Assembly: GCF_000220985.1 (NCBI RefSeq)
Contig: NZ_AFRW01000015.1
Coordinates: 1 to 64,000, forward strand
Origin: Nesterenkonia sp. F
GTDB taxonomy: Bacteria > Actinomycetota > Actinomycetes > Actinomycetales > Micrococcaceae
Direction: 5' to 3'
Length of the DNA stretch: 64,000 bases
The notes under the pieces are model-generated. The model ran no database searches, was not told the origin of the DNA, and was given only the letters and a program-made list of their open reading frames with translations. A program made the translations under genes and the position numbers. This document shows, one piece after another, positions 44,015 through 53,022 of this stretch. Position 1 is the first letter of the stretch; every line of letters starts with the position of its first letter.

Positions 44015-44020
44015 AGCCTA
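44015..44020 (-). promoter_or_regulatory. -10 element of the TPR gene
   Basis: TAGGCT on the minus strand, 6 nt before ATG 44008; leaderless type. Confidence 0.5.
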
Positions 44021-44055
44021 AGACGTCCGCGTGGGAAGCGGAGAACCTTCGTCCG

Positions 44056-44061
44056 TAGAAT
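44056..44061 (+). promoter_or_regulatory. -10 element of the lipoprotein gene
   Basis: TAGAAT, 7 nt before ATG 44069; leaderless type. Confidence 0.55.
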
Positions 44062-44068
44062 GAAGCCC

Positions 44069-45157
44069 ATGACTCCTGAGCACCGTCCGTCGCGCCCTGC
44101 TCCGGGACCCGGTCGGCGGTCGGCGGTGCAGAGCGTCGAGCAGGCCTCCGGGCGGGTCTGCGGGCGCGTCGTCGGCGTCGCGGTCCTCGCCGTGCTCGCG
44201 ACGGCCCTGCCGGGCTGCTCGGGCCCGCCCCCGGCGGAGGAGCCCACCGGTGAGGAGGCCGAGGAGGCGCTGACGATCGCCGTCGCCGAGGACCCGCTGG
44301 AGCGCGCCGTGGCCGGCATCTACTCGCTGGCGATGAATTCCCGCGACGTGCCGACGGTGGTCGAGGTCCGTGATGCTCAGCCCGGCGAGCTGGTCGCCGC
44401 CTTCGCCGAGGACGGCGGAGACGCGGAGGCCGCCGCCGATGCCATGGTCGTCGCCGGCACGCTGGACCTGGCCCGGCAGCTCGACCCCGAGGGCTATCAG
44501 GAGCAGGCCGTTCCCTCGCCGAAGACGACCGCCGCGGCCGCCGCCCCGGCGCCGACGGCCGAGGACGTGCTGGAGCTGGTCGAGGACGCCGTCGACGGCG
44601 CCGAGGTTCTGGAACCGTCCGCCGCGGTGTTCGCCGAGACGCTGGTGGTGACCACTGTCACGGCCGTCGAAGAGGACATCCCCCGCGACTCCGCCGACGC
44701 CGGCGACGCGTCCGTCGCCGACGCCTGCGAGCACCTCGCGGTGGGCGTGCGCGAGGACCTGCCCGCTCCCGAGGAGTCGCTGGCCGCGATCTACGACTGC
44801 GAGCCGTCCTCGGTGACCAGCGGTGCCGAGGATGAGCTGGTGCAGCAGGTGGTCTCCGCCGAGCTCGACGCGGCGGTGATCAGCTCGACCCATCCGGGCA
44901 TCGACCAGCACGCGCTGGTCGCCCTGGACGACGCCGACCATGCTTTCCCGCGCGAGCAGATGGCGCCGGTGGTCGACGAGGCCGCGGCCGACGAGATCCC
45001 CGACATCGTCGGCCAGGTCTCCTCGCGGCTGGATGCCGGGGCGGTGACCACGCTGCGCCGGCTGCTCTCCGGCGAGCACGGGCTCTCGCCGCGCGAGGCC
45101 GCCGAGTACTGGCTGGTCGAGGAGGAGCTCATCGCCGCGCCGGAGGACTGGGGATAG
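44069..45157 (+). CDS. Lipoprotein resembling OpuAC/ProX betaine-binding proteins
   Basis: A 362-residue exported protein. A basic N-terminus, the core VVGVAVLAVLATALPGC and the following acidic linker make a lipoprotein signal. LTIAVAEDPLERAVAGIYSLAMNSRDVPTVVEV resembles the start of the osmoprotectant-binding OpuAC fold, and a later STHPGIDQHALVALDDADHAFP matches the second lobe. The central part has a Pro/Ala-rich insert (SPKTTAAAAAPAPTAED). No permease or ATPase gene is nearby, so it is an orphan or partners a transporter elsewhere. Very Asp/Glu-rich. Binding of betaine is inferred only from fold resemblance. Confidence 0.65.
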   Translation: MTPEHRPSRPAPGPGRRSAVQSVEQASGRVCGRVVGVAVLAVLATALPGCSGPPPAEEPTGEEAEEALTIAVAEDPLERAVAGIYSLAMNSRDVPTVVEVRDAQPGELVAAFAEDGGDAEAAADAMVVAGTLDLARQLDPEGYQEQAVPSPKTTAAAAAPAPTAEDVLELVEDAVDGAEVLEPSAAVFAETLVVTTVTAVEEDIPRDSADAGDASVADACEHLAVGVREDLPAPEESLAAIYDCEPSSVTSGAEDELVQQVVSAELDAAVISSTHPGIDQHALVALDDADHAFPREQMAPVVDEAAADEIPDIVGQVSSRLDAGAVTTLRRLLSGEHGLSPREAAEYWLVEEELIAAPEDWG

Positions 45158-45266
45158 GGTGGAGCGCGGCCTCCACGACGCGGGGGATCGGAGGGCGGCG
45201 GCGATCTCCGCAGCGTCCGGGGACATTCCTCCGCGGCGACCCCTGTGCGGGAGCGAGCCGATGAGG

Positions 45267-45272
45267 CAGGAT
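45267..45272 (+). promoter_or_regulatory. -10 element of aminotransferase 1
   Basis: CAGGAT, 6 nt before ATG 45279. The block GAGGCAGGAT-N6-ATGGAGGAGTT is shared with the paralogue downstream. Confidence 0.5.
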
Positions 45273-45278
45273 TGCTCC

Positions 45279-46532
45279 ATGGAGGAGTTCGAGGAGTTCA
45301 CCCAGGCGGACAAGCTGCGCGGCGTCCGGTACGACGTCCGCGGTCCCATCGCGACGGAGGCGGCACGCCTGGAGGCGGCCGGCCACCGCATCACCAAGCT
45401 CAACATCGGCAATCTCGCGCCCTTCGGCTTCGAGGCTCCGGATTCGATCCTGGTCGACATGATCAAGAATCTGCCGACCGCCCAGGGCTATTCGGACTCG
45501 CAGGGCATCTACTCCGCCCGCACCGCGGTCGCGCAGTACTACCAGACTCGCGGGATGAAGGAGGCCGACGTCGACGACGTCATCCTCGGCAACGGGGTCT
45601 CCGAACTGATCACCATGGTGCTGCAGACCATGCTCAACCCGGGCGACGAGGTCCTCATCCCCGCCCCGGACTATCCGCTCTGGACTGCGGTGACGACGCT
45701 CTGCGGCGGCCGGCCGGTGCACTACATCTGCGACGAGCAGAACAAGTGGTATCCGGACGCCGAAGAGATCGAGTCGAAGGTCACCGACCGGACGAAGGCG
45801 CTGGTGATCATCAACCCGAACAACCCCACCGGCGCGGTCTACCCGCAGGAGGTCCTCGAGGACCTGGTCGACGTCGCCCGGCGGCACAACCTGATGCTGC
45901 TCTCCGACGAGATCTACGAGAAGATCACCTACGACGACGCGGAGACCGTCAACGTCTGCACGCTGGCCGACGACGTCTTCACCATCACCTTCTCCGGGCT
46001 GTCGAAGACCTGGCGGGTGGCCGGCTTCCGCTCCGGCTGGATCTACATCTCCGGGGCGAAGCATCTGGCCAAGAACTACCTCGAGGGCCTGAACCTGATG
46101 TCGAATCTGCGGATGTGCCCGAACGTGCCGGCCCAGCACGCCATTCAGACCGCGCTCGGCGGCTATCAGTCCATCGACGAATTCATCCAGCCCGGCGGGC
46201 GGCTCTATGAACAGCGGAACGTCGCGCACAAGCTGCTCTCGGAGATCGAGGGCGTCGACGTCCATCAGGCCGACGGCGCGCTGTATCTCTTTCCGCGGCT
46301 GGATCCGGAGATCTACCCCATCGAGAGCGACGAGGCTTTCGTCATCGAGCTGCTGCGCCAGCAGAAGATCCTGGTCTCTCACGGACGGGCCTTCAACTGG
46401 ATCGACGACAACCACTTCCGTCTGGTCACCCTGCCCGCCGTGGAGGAGCTGGAGGAGGCCATCGCCGGCATCGCCGACTTCCTCGCCGGCTATCGCGATG
46501 CGGTGTCGCCGGGGGCCGTCGGCGTCGACTGA
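45279..46532 (+). CDS. AlaA-like PLP aminotransferase, copy 1
   Basis: A 417-residue class I/II aminotransferase. The pattern is that of alanine (glutamate-pyruvate) aminotransferase AlaA: YDVRGPIATEAARLEAAGHR, LNIGNLAPFGFEAPDSI, GYSDSQGIYSARTAVAQYY, PAPDYPLWTAVTTL, NPNNPTGAVYPQEVL, the PLP lysine in TFSGLSKTWRVAGFRSGWIY, and RAFNWIDDNHFRLVTLP. The product is about 85% identical by eye to the next gene. The Gly-Asn-Leu (GNLAPFG) differs from the usual Gly-Asn-Pro kept in copy 2. Leaderless start at ATG 45279. Confidence 0.92.
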   Translation: MEEFEEFTQADKLRGVRYDVRGPIATEAARLEAAGHRITKLNIGNLAPFGFEAPDSILVDMIKNLPTAQGYSDSQGIYSARTAVAQYYQTRGMKEADVDDVILGNGVSELITMVLQTMLNPGDEVLIPAPDYPLWTAVTTLCGGRPVHYICDEQNKWYPDAEEIESKVTDRTKALVIINPNNPTGAVYPQEVLEDLVDVARRHNLMLLSDEIYEKITYDDAETVNVCTLADDVFTITFSGLSKTWRVAGFRSGWIYISGAKHLAKNYLEGLNLMSNLRMCPNVPAQHAIQTALGGYQSIDEFIQPGGRLYEQRNVAHKLLSEIEGVDVHQADGALYLFPRLDPEIYPIESDEAFVIELLRQQKILVSHGRAFNWIDDNHFRLVTLPAVEELEEAIAGIADFLAGYRDAVSPGAVGVD

Positions 46533-46600
46533 GCGCTCTCGGAAGCGCTCGGAGTCCTTCATGAGACGGCATGTGGCCGCAGGCACCCGGCTCGGTGAGG

Positions 46601-46606
46601 CAGGAT
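46601..46606 (+). promoter_or_regulatory. -10 element of aminotransferase 2
   Basis: CAGGAT, 6 nt before ATG 46613, in the same context as for copy 1. Confidence 0.5.
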
Positions 46607-46612
46607 AGGGGG

Positions 46613-47851
46613 ATGGAGGAGTTCGAGGATTTCACCCAGTCGCCCAAGCTCCGCGAGGTCCGCTACGACGTCCGCGGGCCGATCGCCCGGGAGGCCGCCC
46701 GACTCGAGCGTGAAGGGCACCGCATCACCCGGCTGAACATCGGCAATCCGGCGCCCTTCGGCTTCGAGGCGCCGGACTCGATCCGGATGACGATGATCAA
46801 CAACCTGGCCACCGCCCAGGGATACTCGGACTCGCAGGGCATCTACTCGGCACGGATCGCCGTCGCGCAGTACTACCAGAGCCGCGGGATGACCGAGACC
46901 GATCCGGACGACATCTACCTGGGCAACGGCGTCTCCGAGCTGATCTCGATGGTGCTGCAGGCGATGCTCGGCCCCGGGGACGAGGTCCTCATCCCCGCGC
47001 CGGACTACCCGCTGTGGACCGGCGCGACGACGCTGGCCGGCGGCACCGCGGTCCACTACATCTGCGACGAGCAGAACAACTGGTGGCCGGATCCCGAGGA
47101 GGTCGAGTCGAAGGTCACCGACCGGACGAAGGCGCTGGTGATCATCAACCCGAACAACCCGACCGGGGCCGTGTACCCCCGCGAGGTCCTCGAAGGGCTG
47201 GTGGACGTCGCCCGGCGGCACAACCTCATCCTGCTCTCCGACGAGATCTACGAGAACATCACCTTCGACGACGCCGAGATGGTCAACGTCTGCACGCTCT
47301 CCGACGACGTCTTCACCATCACCTTCTCCGGGCTGTCGAAGACCTGGCGGGTGGCCGGCTTCCGGTCGGGGTGGATCTATGTCTCCGGACCGAAGCACCG
47401 GGCGAAGAACTACCTCGAGGGCCTGACTCTGCTGATGAACATGCGCATGTGCGCCAATGTGCCGGCCCAGCACGCCATCCAGGCCGCGCTCGGCGGCCAC
47501 CAGTCCATCGAAGATCTGATCAGTCCCGGCGGGCGGCTGCACGAGCAGCGCACCGTCGCCCACCGGCTGCTCTCGGAGATCGAGGGCGTCGACGTCCATC
47601 AGGCCGACGGTGCGCTGTATCTCTTCCCGCGGCTCGACCCGGAGATCTATCCGATCGAGGACGACGAGGCCTTCGTCATCGAGCTGCTGCGCCAGCAGAA
47701 GATCCTGGTCTCGCACGGCCGCGCGTTCAACTGGATCGACGACAACCACTTCCGGCTGGTGACCCTGCCCGGCGTCGAGGAGCTGGAGGAGGCCGTCGCC
47801 GGCATCGCCGACTTCCTGCAGAGCTACCGCGACGCGACGGTGCGCGCCTGA
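46613..47851 (+). CDS. AlaA-like PLP aminotransferase, copy 2
   Basis: A 412-residue paralogue of the preceding gene, with identical key motifs: LNIGNPAPFGFEAPDSI, PAPDYPLWTGATTL, NPNNPTGAVYPREVL, PLP lysine in TFSGLSKTWRVAGFRSGWIY, and RAFNWIDDNHFRLVTLPGVE. It keeps the conserved GNPAPFG. It probably catalyses pyruvate/alanine and related transaminations in the cytoplasm. The 80-bp gap between the copies includes the duplicated promoter, so each copy is likely transcribed alone. A perfect 19-bp hairpin follows. Confidence 0.93.
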   Translation: MEEFEDFTQSPKLREVRYDVRGPIAREAARLEREGHRITRLNIGNPAPFGFEAPDSIRMTMINNLATAQGYSDSQGIYSARIAVAQYYQSRGMTETDPDDIYLGNGVSELISMVLQAMLGPGDEVLIPAPDYPLWTGATTLAGGTAVHYICDEQNNWWPDPEEVESKVTDRTKALVIINPNNPTGAVYPREVLEGLVDVARRHNLILLSDEIYENITFDDAEMVNVCTLSDDVFTITFSGLSKTWRVAGFRSGWIYVSGPKHRAKNYLEGLTLLMNMRMCANVPAQHAIQAALGGHQSIEDLISPGGRLHEQRTVAHRLLSEIEGVDVHQADGALYLFPRLDPEIYPIEDDEAFVIELLRQQKILVSHGRAFNWIDDNHFRLVTLPGVEELEEAVAGIADFLQSYRDATVRA

Positions 47852-47867
47852 TCGCCTGACCTGGAAA

Positions 47868-47924
47868 CGACGACGGCGGCCGCCCGGTCGGCGCATGCCG
47901 CGCCTCGGGCGGCCGCCGTCGTCG
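47868..47924. terminator. Perfect 19-bp hairpin between convergent aminotransferase 2 and xseB
   Basis: Arms 47868-47886 and 47906-47924 are perfect reverse complements. The 19-nt loop holds a small GGC-GCAT-GCC hairpin. No T tract. Confidence 0.72.
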
Positions 47925-47960
47925 CGCGGGGCTCGTCCGCGGTGTTCGGGACCTGCCGGG

Positions 47961-48260
47961 TCAGGAGGAGGCCGTGTCCTCGGAGCCGCCGTCGGCGCCG
48001 TCCGGACCGTCGGACTCCAGGCTCGCGCGGACCTCCTGCAGCTTGGTGCGGGCGCCGTCGAGCCACCGCTCGCAGCGGTCGGCCAGCGCCTCGCCGCGCT
48101 GCCACAGCGCCAGCGACTCCTCCAGCGGCGCGCCGCCGGTCTCCAGCTTGGTCACCACCTGGACCAGCTCGTCGCGGGCCTGCTCGTAGCTCATCGACTC
48201 GACGTCGTCGAGCTCGGCGGTGCTGAAGCTGGTCTCGGGGGTCTCGGGGGTCTCGCTCAT
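47961..48260 (-). CDS. xseB: Exodeoxyribonuclease VII small subunit
   Basis: A 99-residue helical subunit that packs on XseA. The conserved stretch [20 protein letters not shown], then [29 protein letters not shown], is complete. The N-terminal 20 residues and C-terminal tail are acidic and low-complexity. Its ATG overlaps the xseA stop (ATGA), so the subunits are coupled. Confidence 0.94.
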   Translation of the reverse strand: MSETPETPETSFSTAELDDVESMSYEQARDELVQVVTKLETGGAPLEESLALWQRGEALADRCERWLDGARTKLQEVRASLESDGPDGADGGSEDTASS

Positions 48261-49597
48261 CGGGGCTCCTCGTCCTGGGTGGTCTGATCGTCCTGGGGGT
48301 CCTGGATGGTCCGATCCTGATCATCCGGGCCGCCGCGCCGCTCACGGATCGTGCGGACCTCGGCGTCGAACTCGCCCGAGGCGACCATGACGCGCACGTC
48401 GTCGCCGGGGGAGAGGGCCGCGGCGTCGCGGACGATGCCCTCGCCGTCCTGGACGACGGCATAGCCGCGGTCCAGCGTGGACTGCGGCGACAGCGCGGTG
48501 ACCCGGGCCCGGGCCTGGCCGATCCAGTCCTGGGCGCGGGCCGTCGCGGACTCCATCGACACCAGCGCCCGTCGGCGCAGCCCGGCGATCTCCTCGGCAC
48601 GGCCGGCGACCATCGTCTCCGGGGCGGCGAGCACCGGGCGGGAGCGCAGCGCGGCCAGCCACTCGACCTCGCGGCCGATCATCCGCTCCACACCGGAGGA
48701 CATCCGGGAGCGGGCCTGGGTGATCTGTTCACGCTCGACGGCCTCGTCGACCACCAGCAGCCGGGCCGAGCCGGTCGGGGTGGAGGCACGGACGTCGGCG
48801 ACCTCGTCGAGCAGCGGCCGGTCGGCCTCGTGGCCGATGGCCGAGACCACCGGAGTCGAGGCCTCGGAGACCGCGCGGATCAGCCGCTCGTCGGAGAAGG
48901 GCAGCACGACCTCCTCCAGGGCGCCGCCGCCGCGGGCGATGACGATGACGTCGACGTCGTCGCGGGCGTCCAGCTCGGCCAGCGCCACGGAGACGTCGAC
49001 CGGGGCCGCGGTCCCCTGGGTGGCGACCTCGCGGATCTCGAACTCCGCGGCGGCCCACCGGGCGCGGGTGTTGCGCAGGATGTCCTTCTTCGCGTCCGAG
49101 TCGCGGCCGGTGATCAGCCCGATGCGCCGGGGCAGCACCGGCAGCGGCTTCTTCCGCGCCGGGTCGAAGAGCCCCTCTGCGCCCAGCTGGCGCTTGAGCT
49201 GCTCGACGCGGGCGAGCAGGTCGCCCAGCCCCACCGGACGCATCTGGTGGGTGACCAGCGACAGCCGCCCGGTCTTCGCGTAGAGGTTGGGCTTCACCTG
49301 GGCGACCACGCGCGCACCGGGCTGGACGACGCCGTCGAGCCCGGAGGCGACGTTGCGCCAGGCCACCGCGTTGAAGGAGATCTCCTGCTCCAGATCCCGC
49401 AGGGTCATCCACGCGTTGCCGTTGCGCATGCTGAACTCGACGAGCTGGCCCTCCACCCAGGTGGGGGTGACCTTCTCGATGTGGGCCTTGAGCTTGCCGG
49501 AGAAGTGGCTCAGCGGCCACGGGGTGTCCGGCGAGGTCTCCTGGCTGGTCGCCGGCAGGGCGGCGGGCCCGGAGGACTGCTCCGCGGATCCGGTCAC
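48257..49597 (-). CDS. xseA: Exodeoxyribonuclease VII large subunit
   Basis: Catalytic subunit that degrades single-stranded DNA in both directions. The 446-residue protein has an N-terminal OB fold ([20 protein letters not shown], with [20 protein letters not shown]), and the catalytic core [63 protein letters not shown] and STPTGSA. The C-terminal region ends [21 protein letters not shown] 49597 has GGAGA upstream. xseA-xseB near ispH is a conserved actinobacterial order. Confidence 0.95.
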   Translation of the reverse strand: MTGSAEQSSGPAALPATSQETSPDTPWPLSHFSGKLKAHIEKVTPTWVEGQLVEFSMRNGNAWMTLRDLEQEISFNAVAWRNVASGLDGVVQPGARVVAQVKPNLYAKTGRLSLVTHQMRPVGLGDLLARVEQLKRQLGAEGLFDPARKKPLPVLPRRIGLITGRDSDAKKDILRNTRARWAAAEFEIREVATQGTAAPVDVSVALAELDARDDVDVIVIARGGGALEEVVLPFSDERLIRAVSEASTPVVSAIGHEADRPLLDEVADVRASTPTGSARLLVVDEAVEREQITQARSRMSSGVERMIGREVEWLAALRSRPVLAAPETMVAGRAEEIAGLRRRALVSMESATARAQDWIGQARARVTALSPQSTLDRGYAVVQDGEGIVRDAAALSPGDDVRVMVASGEFDAEVRTIRERRGGPDDQDRTIQDPQDDQTTQDEEPR

Positions 49598-49686
49598 GTG
49601 CGTCTCCTCGCGGTCGTCGGGCGGGTCGAGCTGGTCAGGTCGTCCGGTCGGGGCTGGCAGTCCGGCCGCCGGCCAGGATGGGGCAG

Positions 49687-49692
49687 TACCCT
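49687..49692 (+). promoter_or_regulatory. -10 element upstream of the 49.8 kb membrane protein gene
   Basis: TACCCT; leader of about 115 nt to ATG 49810. Confidence 0.35.
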
Positions 49693-49809
49693 GGGCTTCC
49701 GGCGAGGGGCCGGCCCGTCGTGCGCCACTCTACCGAGCCGCGGCGTCACGGTCCGCCTCGTCGTCCCCGTTGTGGAGAACATCTCACCGCCCACGTCAGG
49801 AGCTCGTCG

Positions 49810-50766
49810 ATGCGTCACGTCCTCAGCGCGATCTGTCTGGTGCTGGCCGGGCTGCTCGCCGCGGCCTCGACCGCCGGCCAGCAGGTCGACCAGCTGCTGC
49901 GCGAGCCGGAGCCGATCCGTGAGATCGCCGGGCAGCTGCCCGCCGACGAGGCCTTCGCCGACGCGGTCTCCGAGCGCATCGCCGACGACGCCGCCGAGCA
50001 GCTGCCGGCCGGCATCTCCGGCCTGGTCGGGTCCGGTCTGGAGAACCTGGTCTCCTCGGCGGTGTCGGATCTGCTGGAGGACGAGGACGCCCGTGCGGCC
50101 TGGGAGGAGTCGCTGCAGAGCACACGGGCCGACTATGCCGATCAGCTGGAGGCGATCTTCCACGACGGGGCCGCCGGCGAGGCCGGGGAGCTGGCGGTGT
50201 CGCTGGACCTCACCCCGGTGGCCCAGGTGCTGGTCGGTCGGATCCCGATGGTCGGCGAGGAGACCGCCGAGCAGCTCGCCCCGGAGATCGTCGTCGACGT
50301 CGATCCGGTCTCGGACTCCGGCGCCGACGCCTACGGAGTCGCCACGCTCGCCCAGGCCTCCTCCCACTGGTCCGTCGCCGCGATCGCCGCGGGCGTGCTG
50401 GCGGTGCTGGGCCTGCTGGCCGGCCGTGGCCGCGGCCGCTGGATGAACCTCGCCCTCGGCGGGCTGGCGGCGGCGGGCGTGGGGCTGGTCGTCGCGCTGG
50501 GCCCGGCGTCGCCGGATCCGCCGGCGACGGCGGGGGCGAGCCCGGCCTCGGCGGCGGTGGTCGAGCATGTCGCCGACGAGTTCGCCGCCTGGGCCCAGCC
50601 GACCTGGTGGCTGTTCCTCGCCGGGGCCGGCGTGGTCGTCGTCGGCGGCCTCGTCGGACTGCTCGCCGCCCGCGGACAGCGCGGCGTCGACGGCGATCGG
50701 TCGGGGCCGCGCGGAGAGGGCCCGGCGGTCCATCATCCTGATCACAGCGCCGTCTCCCAGGTCTGA
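49810..50766 (+). CDS. Membrane protein of unknown function
   Basis: A 318-residue protein. An N-terminal hydrophobic segment (ILSAICLVLAGLLAAA-like, residues 3-20) acts as signal or anchor. About 165 residues of predicted extracytoplasmic, acidic sequence follow (REPEPIREIAGQLPADEAFA, EDEDARAAWEESLQSTRADY). Three C-terminal membrane segments (WSVAAIAAGVLAVLGLLAG, LALGGLAAAGVGLVVALG, WWLFLAGAGVVVVGGLVGLLA) end in a charged tail. The layout is common in actinobacterial hypothetical proteins near ispH. AGGAGC precedes ATG 49810. No function assigned. Confidence 0.78.
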   Translation: MRHVLSAICLVLAGLLAAASTAGQQVDQLLREPEPIREIAGQLPADEAFADAVSERIADDAAEQLPAGISGLVGSGLENLVSSAVSDLLEDEDARAAWEESLQSTRADYADQLEAIFHDGAAGEAGELAVSLDLTPVAQVLVGRIPMVGEETAEQLAPEIVVDVDPVSDSGADAYGVATLAQASSHWSVAAIAAGVLAVLGLLAGRGRGRWMNLALGGLAAAGVGLVVALGPASPDPPATAGASPASAAVVEHVADEFAAWAQPTWWLFLAGAGVVVVGGLVGLLAARGQRGVDGDRSGPRGEGPAVHHPDHSAVSQV

Positions 50767-50785
50767 TCGCCTTGTCCTCGGCCGG

Positions 50786-50791
50786 TAGACT
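50786..50791 (+). promoter_or_regulatory. -10 element of ispH
   Basis: TAGACT, 6 nt before ATG 50798; leaderless type. Confidence 0.55.
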
Positions 50792-50797
50792 GGGGCC

Positions 50798-51901
50798 ATG
50801 ACTACCAGCACGACTACGGAGGCTCCCGCTCACGGCCAGCACATCTCGGTGCCGACGCCGATGGTTCCGCGTCGGCGACGTTCGCCGGAGGACGTCGCCG
50901 CCGCCTCGACCTTCGAGGGCGAGCGGCGAGTGCTGCTGGCGGCCCCGCGCGGGTACTGCGCCGGCGTCGACCGCGCCGTCGTCGCGGTGGAGAAGGCCCT
51001 GGAGCGCTACGGGCCGCCGGTCTACGTGCGCAAGGAGATCGTGCACAACCGCCACGTGGTCGACACGCTCACCGAGAAGGGCGTGATCTTCGTCGAGGAG
51101 GCCGACGAGGTGCCCGAGGGGGCGCTGCTGGTCTTCTCCGCCCACGGGGTCTCGCCGCAGGTGAAGCAGACCGCCGCGGATCGGAACCTGCAGACCATCG
51201 ACGCGACCTGCCCGCTGGTCACCAAGGTCCACCGCGAGGCGGTGCGCTTCGCCAAGGACGAGCGTGAGATCCTGCTCATCGGCCATGACGGCCACGAGGA
51301 GGTCGAGGGCACCTACGGCGAGGCGCCCGAGGCGACGACGGTGGTGAACAACCCCGAGGAGGCCCGCACCGTCGAGGTGCAGAACCCGGACCAGCTGGTC
51401 TGGCTCTCGCAGACCACGCTCTCGGTGGACGAGACCATGGAGATCGTCCAGATCCTGCGCGAACGCTTCCCGAACCTGCAGGATCCGCCCAGCGATGACA
51501 TCTGCTATGCGACCAGCAACCGGCAGGCGGCGATCAAGAAGATCTCGCCGGAGTCCGACCTGGTCATCGTGGTCGGCTCGGCGAACTCGTCGAACTCGGT
51601 GCGGCTGAAGGAGGTCGCCCTGGAGCACGGCGCGGCGCGCGCCGAGCGGGTAGACTTCGCCAACCAGATCGACGAGTCGTGGTTCGAGGACGCCCGCACC
51701 ATCGGCGTGACCTCCGGGGCTTCAGTGCCCGAGGTGCTCGTCGACGAGGTCCTGCGGCTGCTGGCCGACTACGGCTACGGCGAGGCCGCGGAGGTCGTCA
51801 CCGCCGAGGAGGACATCGTGTTCTCCCTGCCCAAGGAGATCCGCAAGGCATTGCAGGACGCCGGGCACGAGGACACCGGCCGCGGGGGCCGGACGCGCTG
51901 A
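50798..51901 (+). CDS. ispH: 4-hydroxy-3-methylbut-2-enyl diphosphate reductase
   Basis: Last enzyme of the MEP pathway; a [4Fe-4S] protein making IPP and DMAPP. The 367-residue protein has its three cluster cysteines in [29 protein letters not shown] and [13 protein letters not shown]. The catalytic Glu and ligand residues lie in [19 protein letters not shown] and [17 protein letters not shown]. About 40 polar residues precede the core, longer than in enterobacteria but common here. With ispE at 10.2 kb, two MEP genes lie in the window. The leaderless start is predicted from TAGACT. Confidence 0.96.
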   Translation: MTTSTTTEAPAHGQHISVPTPMVPRRRRSPEDVAAASTFEGERRVLLAAPRGYCAGVDRAVVAVEKALERYGPPVYVRKEIVHNRHVVDTLTEKGVIFVEEADEVPEGALLVFSAHGVSPQVKQTAADRNLQTIDATCPLVTKVHREAVRFAKDEREILLIGHDGHEEVEGTYGEAPEATTVVNNPEEARTVEVQNPDQLVWLSQTTLSVDETMEIVQILRERFPNLQDPPSDDICYATSNRQAAIKKISPESDLVIVVGSANSSNSVRLKEVALEHGAARAERVDFANQIDESWFEDARTIGVTSGASVPEVLVDEVLRLLADYGYGEAAEVVTAEEDIVFSLPKEIRKALQDAGHEDTGRGGRTR

Positions 51902-51940
51902 GCCGGGGCCGCAGCGCCACGCGTTGCCCCCCAGACTCCG

Positions 51941-52144
51941 ATGGGCCCCTATGCCGACGAGACCCACTCCTGGACCGATGCGATGGCCCTGACCCCTGAC
52001 GAGACCGACCGCACCCCGTTGCTCTACACCGGCGGCACGGCCCGGGGCAGCGTGGCGATCGCCGTGCCGGACGACGGCGACGGCATGGTCCGCACCCGGG
52101 GTGGACTGTTCAGCACCACCGAGGTCTTCTTCGATGTACGGTGA
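51941..52144 (+). CDS. Small protein of unknown function
   Basis: A 67-residue frame with strong G/C third-position bias, unlike the noise frames around it: DETHSWTDAMALTPDETDRT, VAIAVPDDGDGMVRTRGG and LFSTTEVFFDVR. No membrane segment and no recognised family. There is no good ribosome binding site or -10 directly before ATG 51941; a second ATG at 51983 is possible. It occupies the 347-bp gap between ispH and the TauE-type gene. Confidence 0.5.
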   Translation: MGPYADETHSWTDAMALTPDETDRTPLLYTGGTARGSVAIAVPDDGDGMVRTRGGLFSTTEVFFDVR

Positions 52145-52235
52145 CTGCAGCACGGCGGGAGCGGAGCCGAGCGTGAGGTGACGGTGAGTCCGACGCGCGT
52201 GTCGTCTCCGGCGTCGTCCGCCCGGCGCGAGCTCA

Positions 52236-52241
52236 TAGGCT
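52236..52241 (+). promoter_or_regulatory. -10 element of the TauE-type gene
   Basis: TAGGCT, 7 nt before ATG 52249; leaderless type. Confidence 0.5.
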
Positions 52242-52248
52242 GTGGTTC

Positions 52249-53013
52249 ATGACGACTCTGACTCTGGTGCTCGCGATCGTCGCCGCGGTGCTGTTGGGCA
52301 CGGTGCTGCAGCGGGTCTCGGGCACCGGGGTCGGCCTGGTGGTCTCGCCGGTGCTGTCGATCCTGCTGGGTCCGGCGCTCGGGGTGCTGATCACCAACAT
52401 GACCACTGTGGTCTCCGGGGCGTTGATCATGGCCGCGGTCTGGTCGCGGATCAGCTGGCGGCGCTTCGCGGTGATCCTTCCGGCTGCAGTGGTCGGCGCA
52501 GTCCCGGCTGCCTGGATGGTCGGCGCCGTCGATGCCGGGTGGCTGTCCATTCTGGTCGGGGTGATCGTGGTCTGCGCGCTGCTCGTCGCCGTCTCGCTGC
52601 CGCGGCTGCCCGAATGGTCCTCGACGAGCTCGCGGCTGACCGCCGGGCTGCTCGGAGGATTCTTCAACACCGCCTGCGGAGTCGCCGCCCCGGTGATGGT
52701 CATCCACGCGAAGCTCTCGCGCTGGGAGCAGGGCAGCTTCTCCGCCACGCTGCAGCCGATCTTCCTCTCCATGGGCCTGACCTCGGTCGTCGTCAAGCTG
52801 ATGATGGGATCGGTGCCTCTCGACGACGCCGTCGGCGTCGCACCGGCGCTGCTGGCTTCGGCGACGGTGGTCACCGTGCTGGCCGGCGTGCTGATCGGCG
52901 GGCGCGCGGCCCAGGCGGTCACGCCGACGACGGCGCGGCGGGTCGCGGTCACGCTGGCCGGCCTCGGCGGGGTCGGCGCGATCCTGCGCGGCGTGCTGGA
53001 TCTGGCCGGGTGA
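52249..53013 (+). CDS. TSUP family transporter (TauE/SafE)
   Basis: A 254-residue polytopic membrane protein with about eight segments in two repeats. Repeat 1 starts VLLGTVLQRVSGTGVGLVVSPVLSILLGP and repeat 2 SRLTAGLLGGFFNTACGVAAPVMVIHAKL, each with the glycine- and proline-rich TauE/SafE signature. TSUP proteins move sulfite, sulfoacetate or other organic anions, usually outward. No sulfur-metabolism genes are near, so the substrate is open. It meets rmuC tail-to-tail with 9 bp between. Confidence 0.88.
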   Translation: MTTLTLVLAIVAAVLLGTVLQRVSGTGVGLVVSPVLSILLGPALGVLITNMTTVVSGALIMAAVWSRISWRRFAVILPAAVVGAVPAAWMVGAVDAGWLSILVGVIVVCALLVAVSLPRLPEWSSTSSRLTAGLLGGFFNTACGVAAPVMVIHAKLSRWEQGSFSATLQPIFLSMGLTSVVVKLMMGSVPLDDAVGVAPALLASATVVTVLAGVLIGGRAAQAVTPTTARRVAVTLAGLGGVGAILRGVLDLAG

Positions 53014-53022
53014 TCGGGCGGA

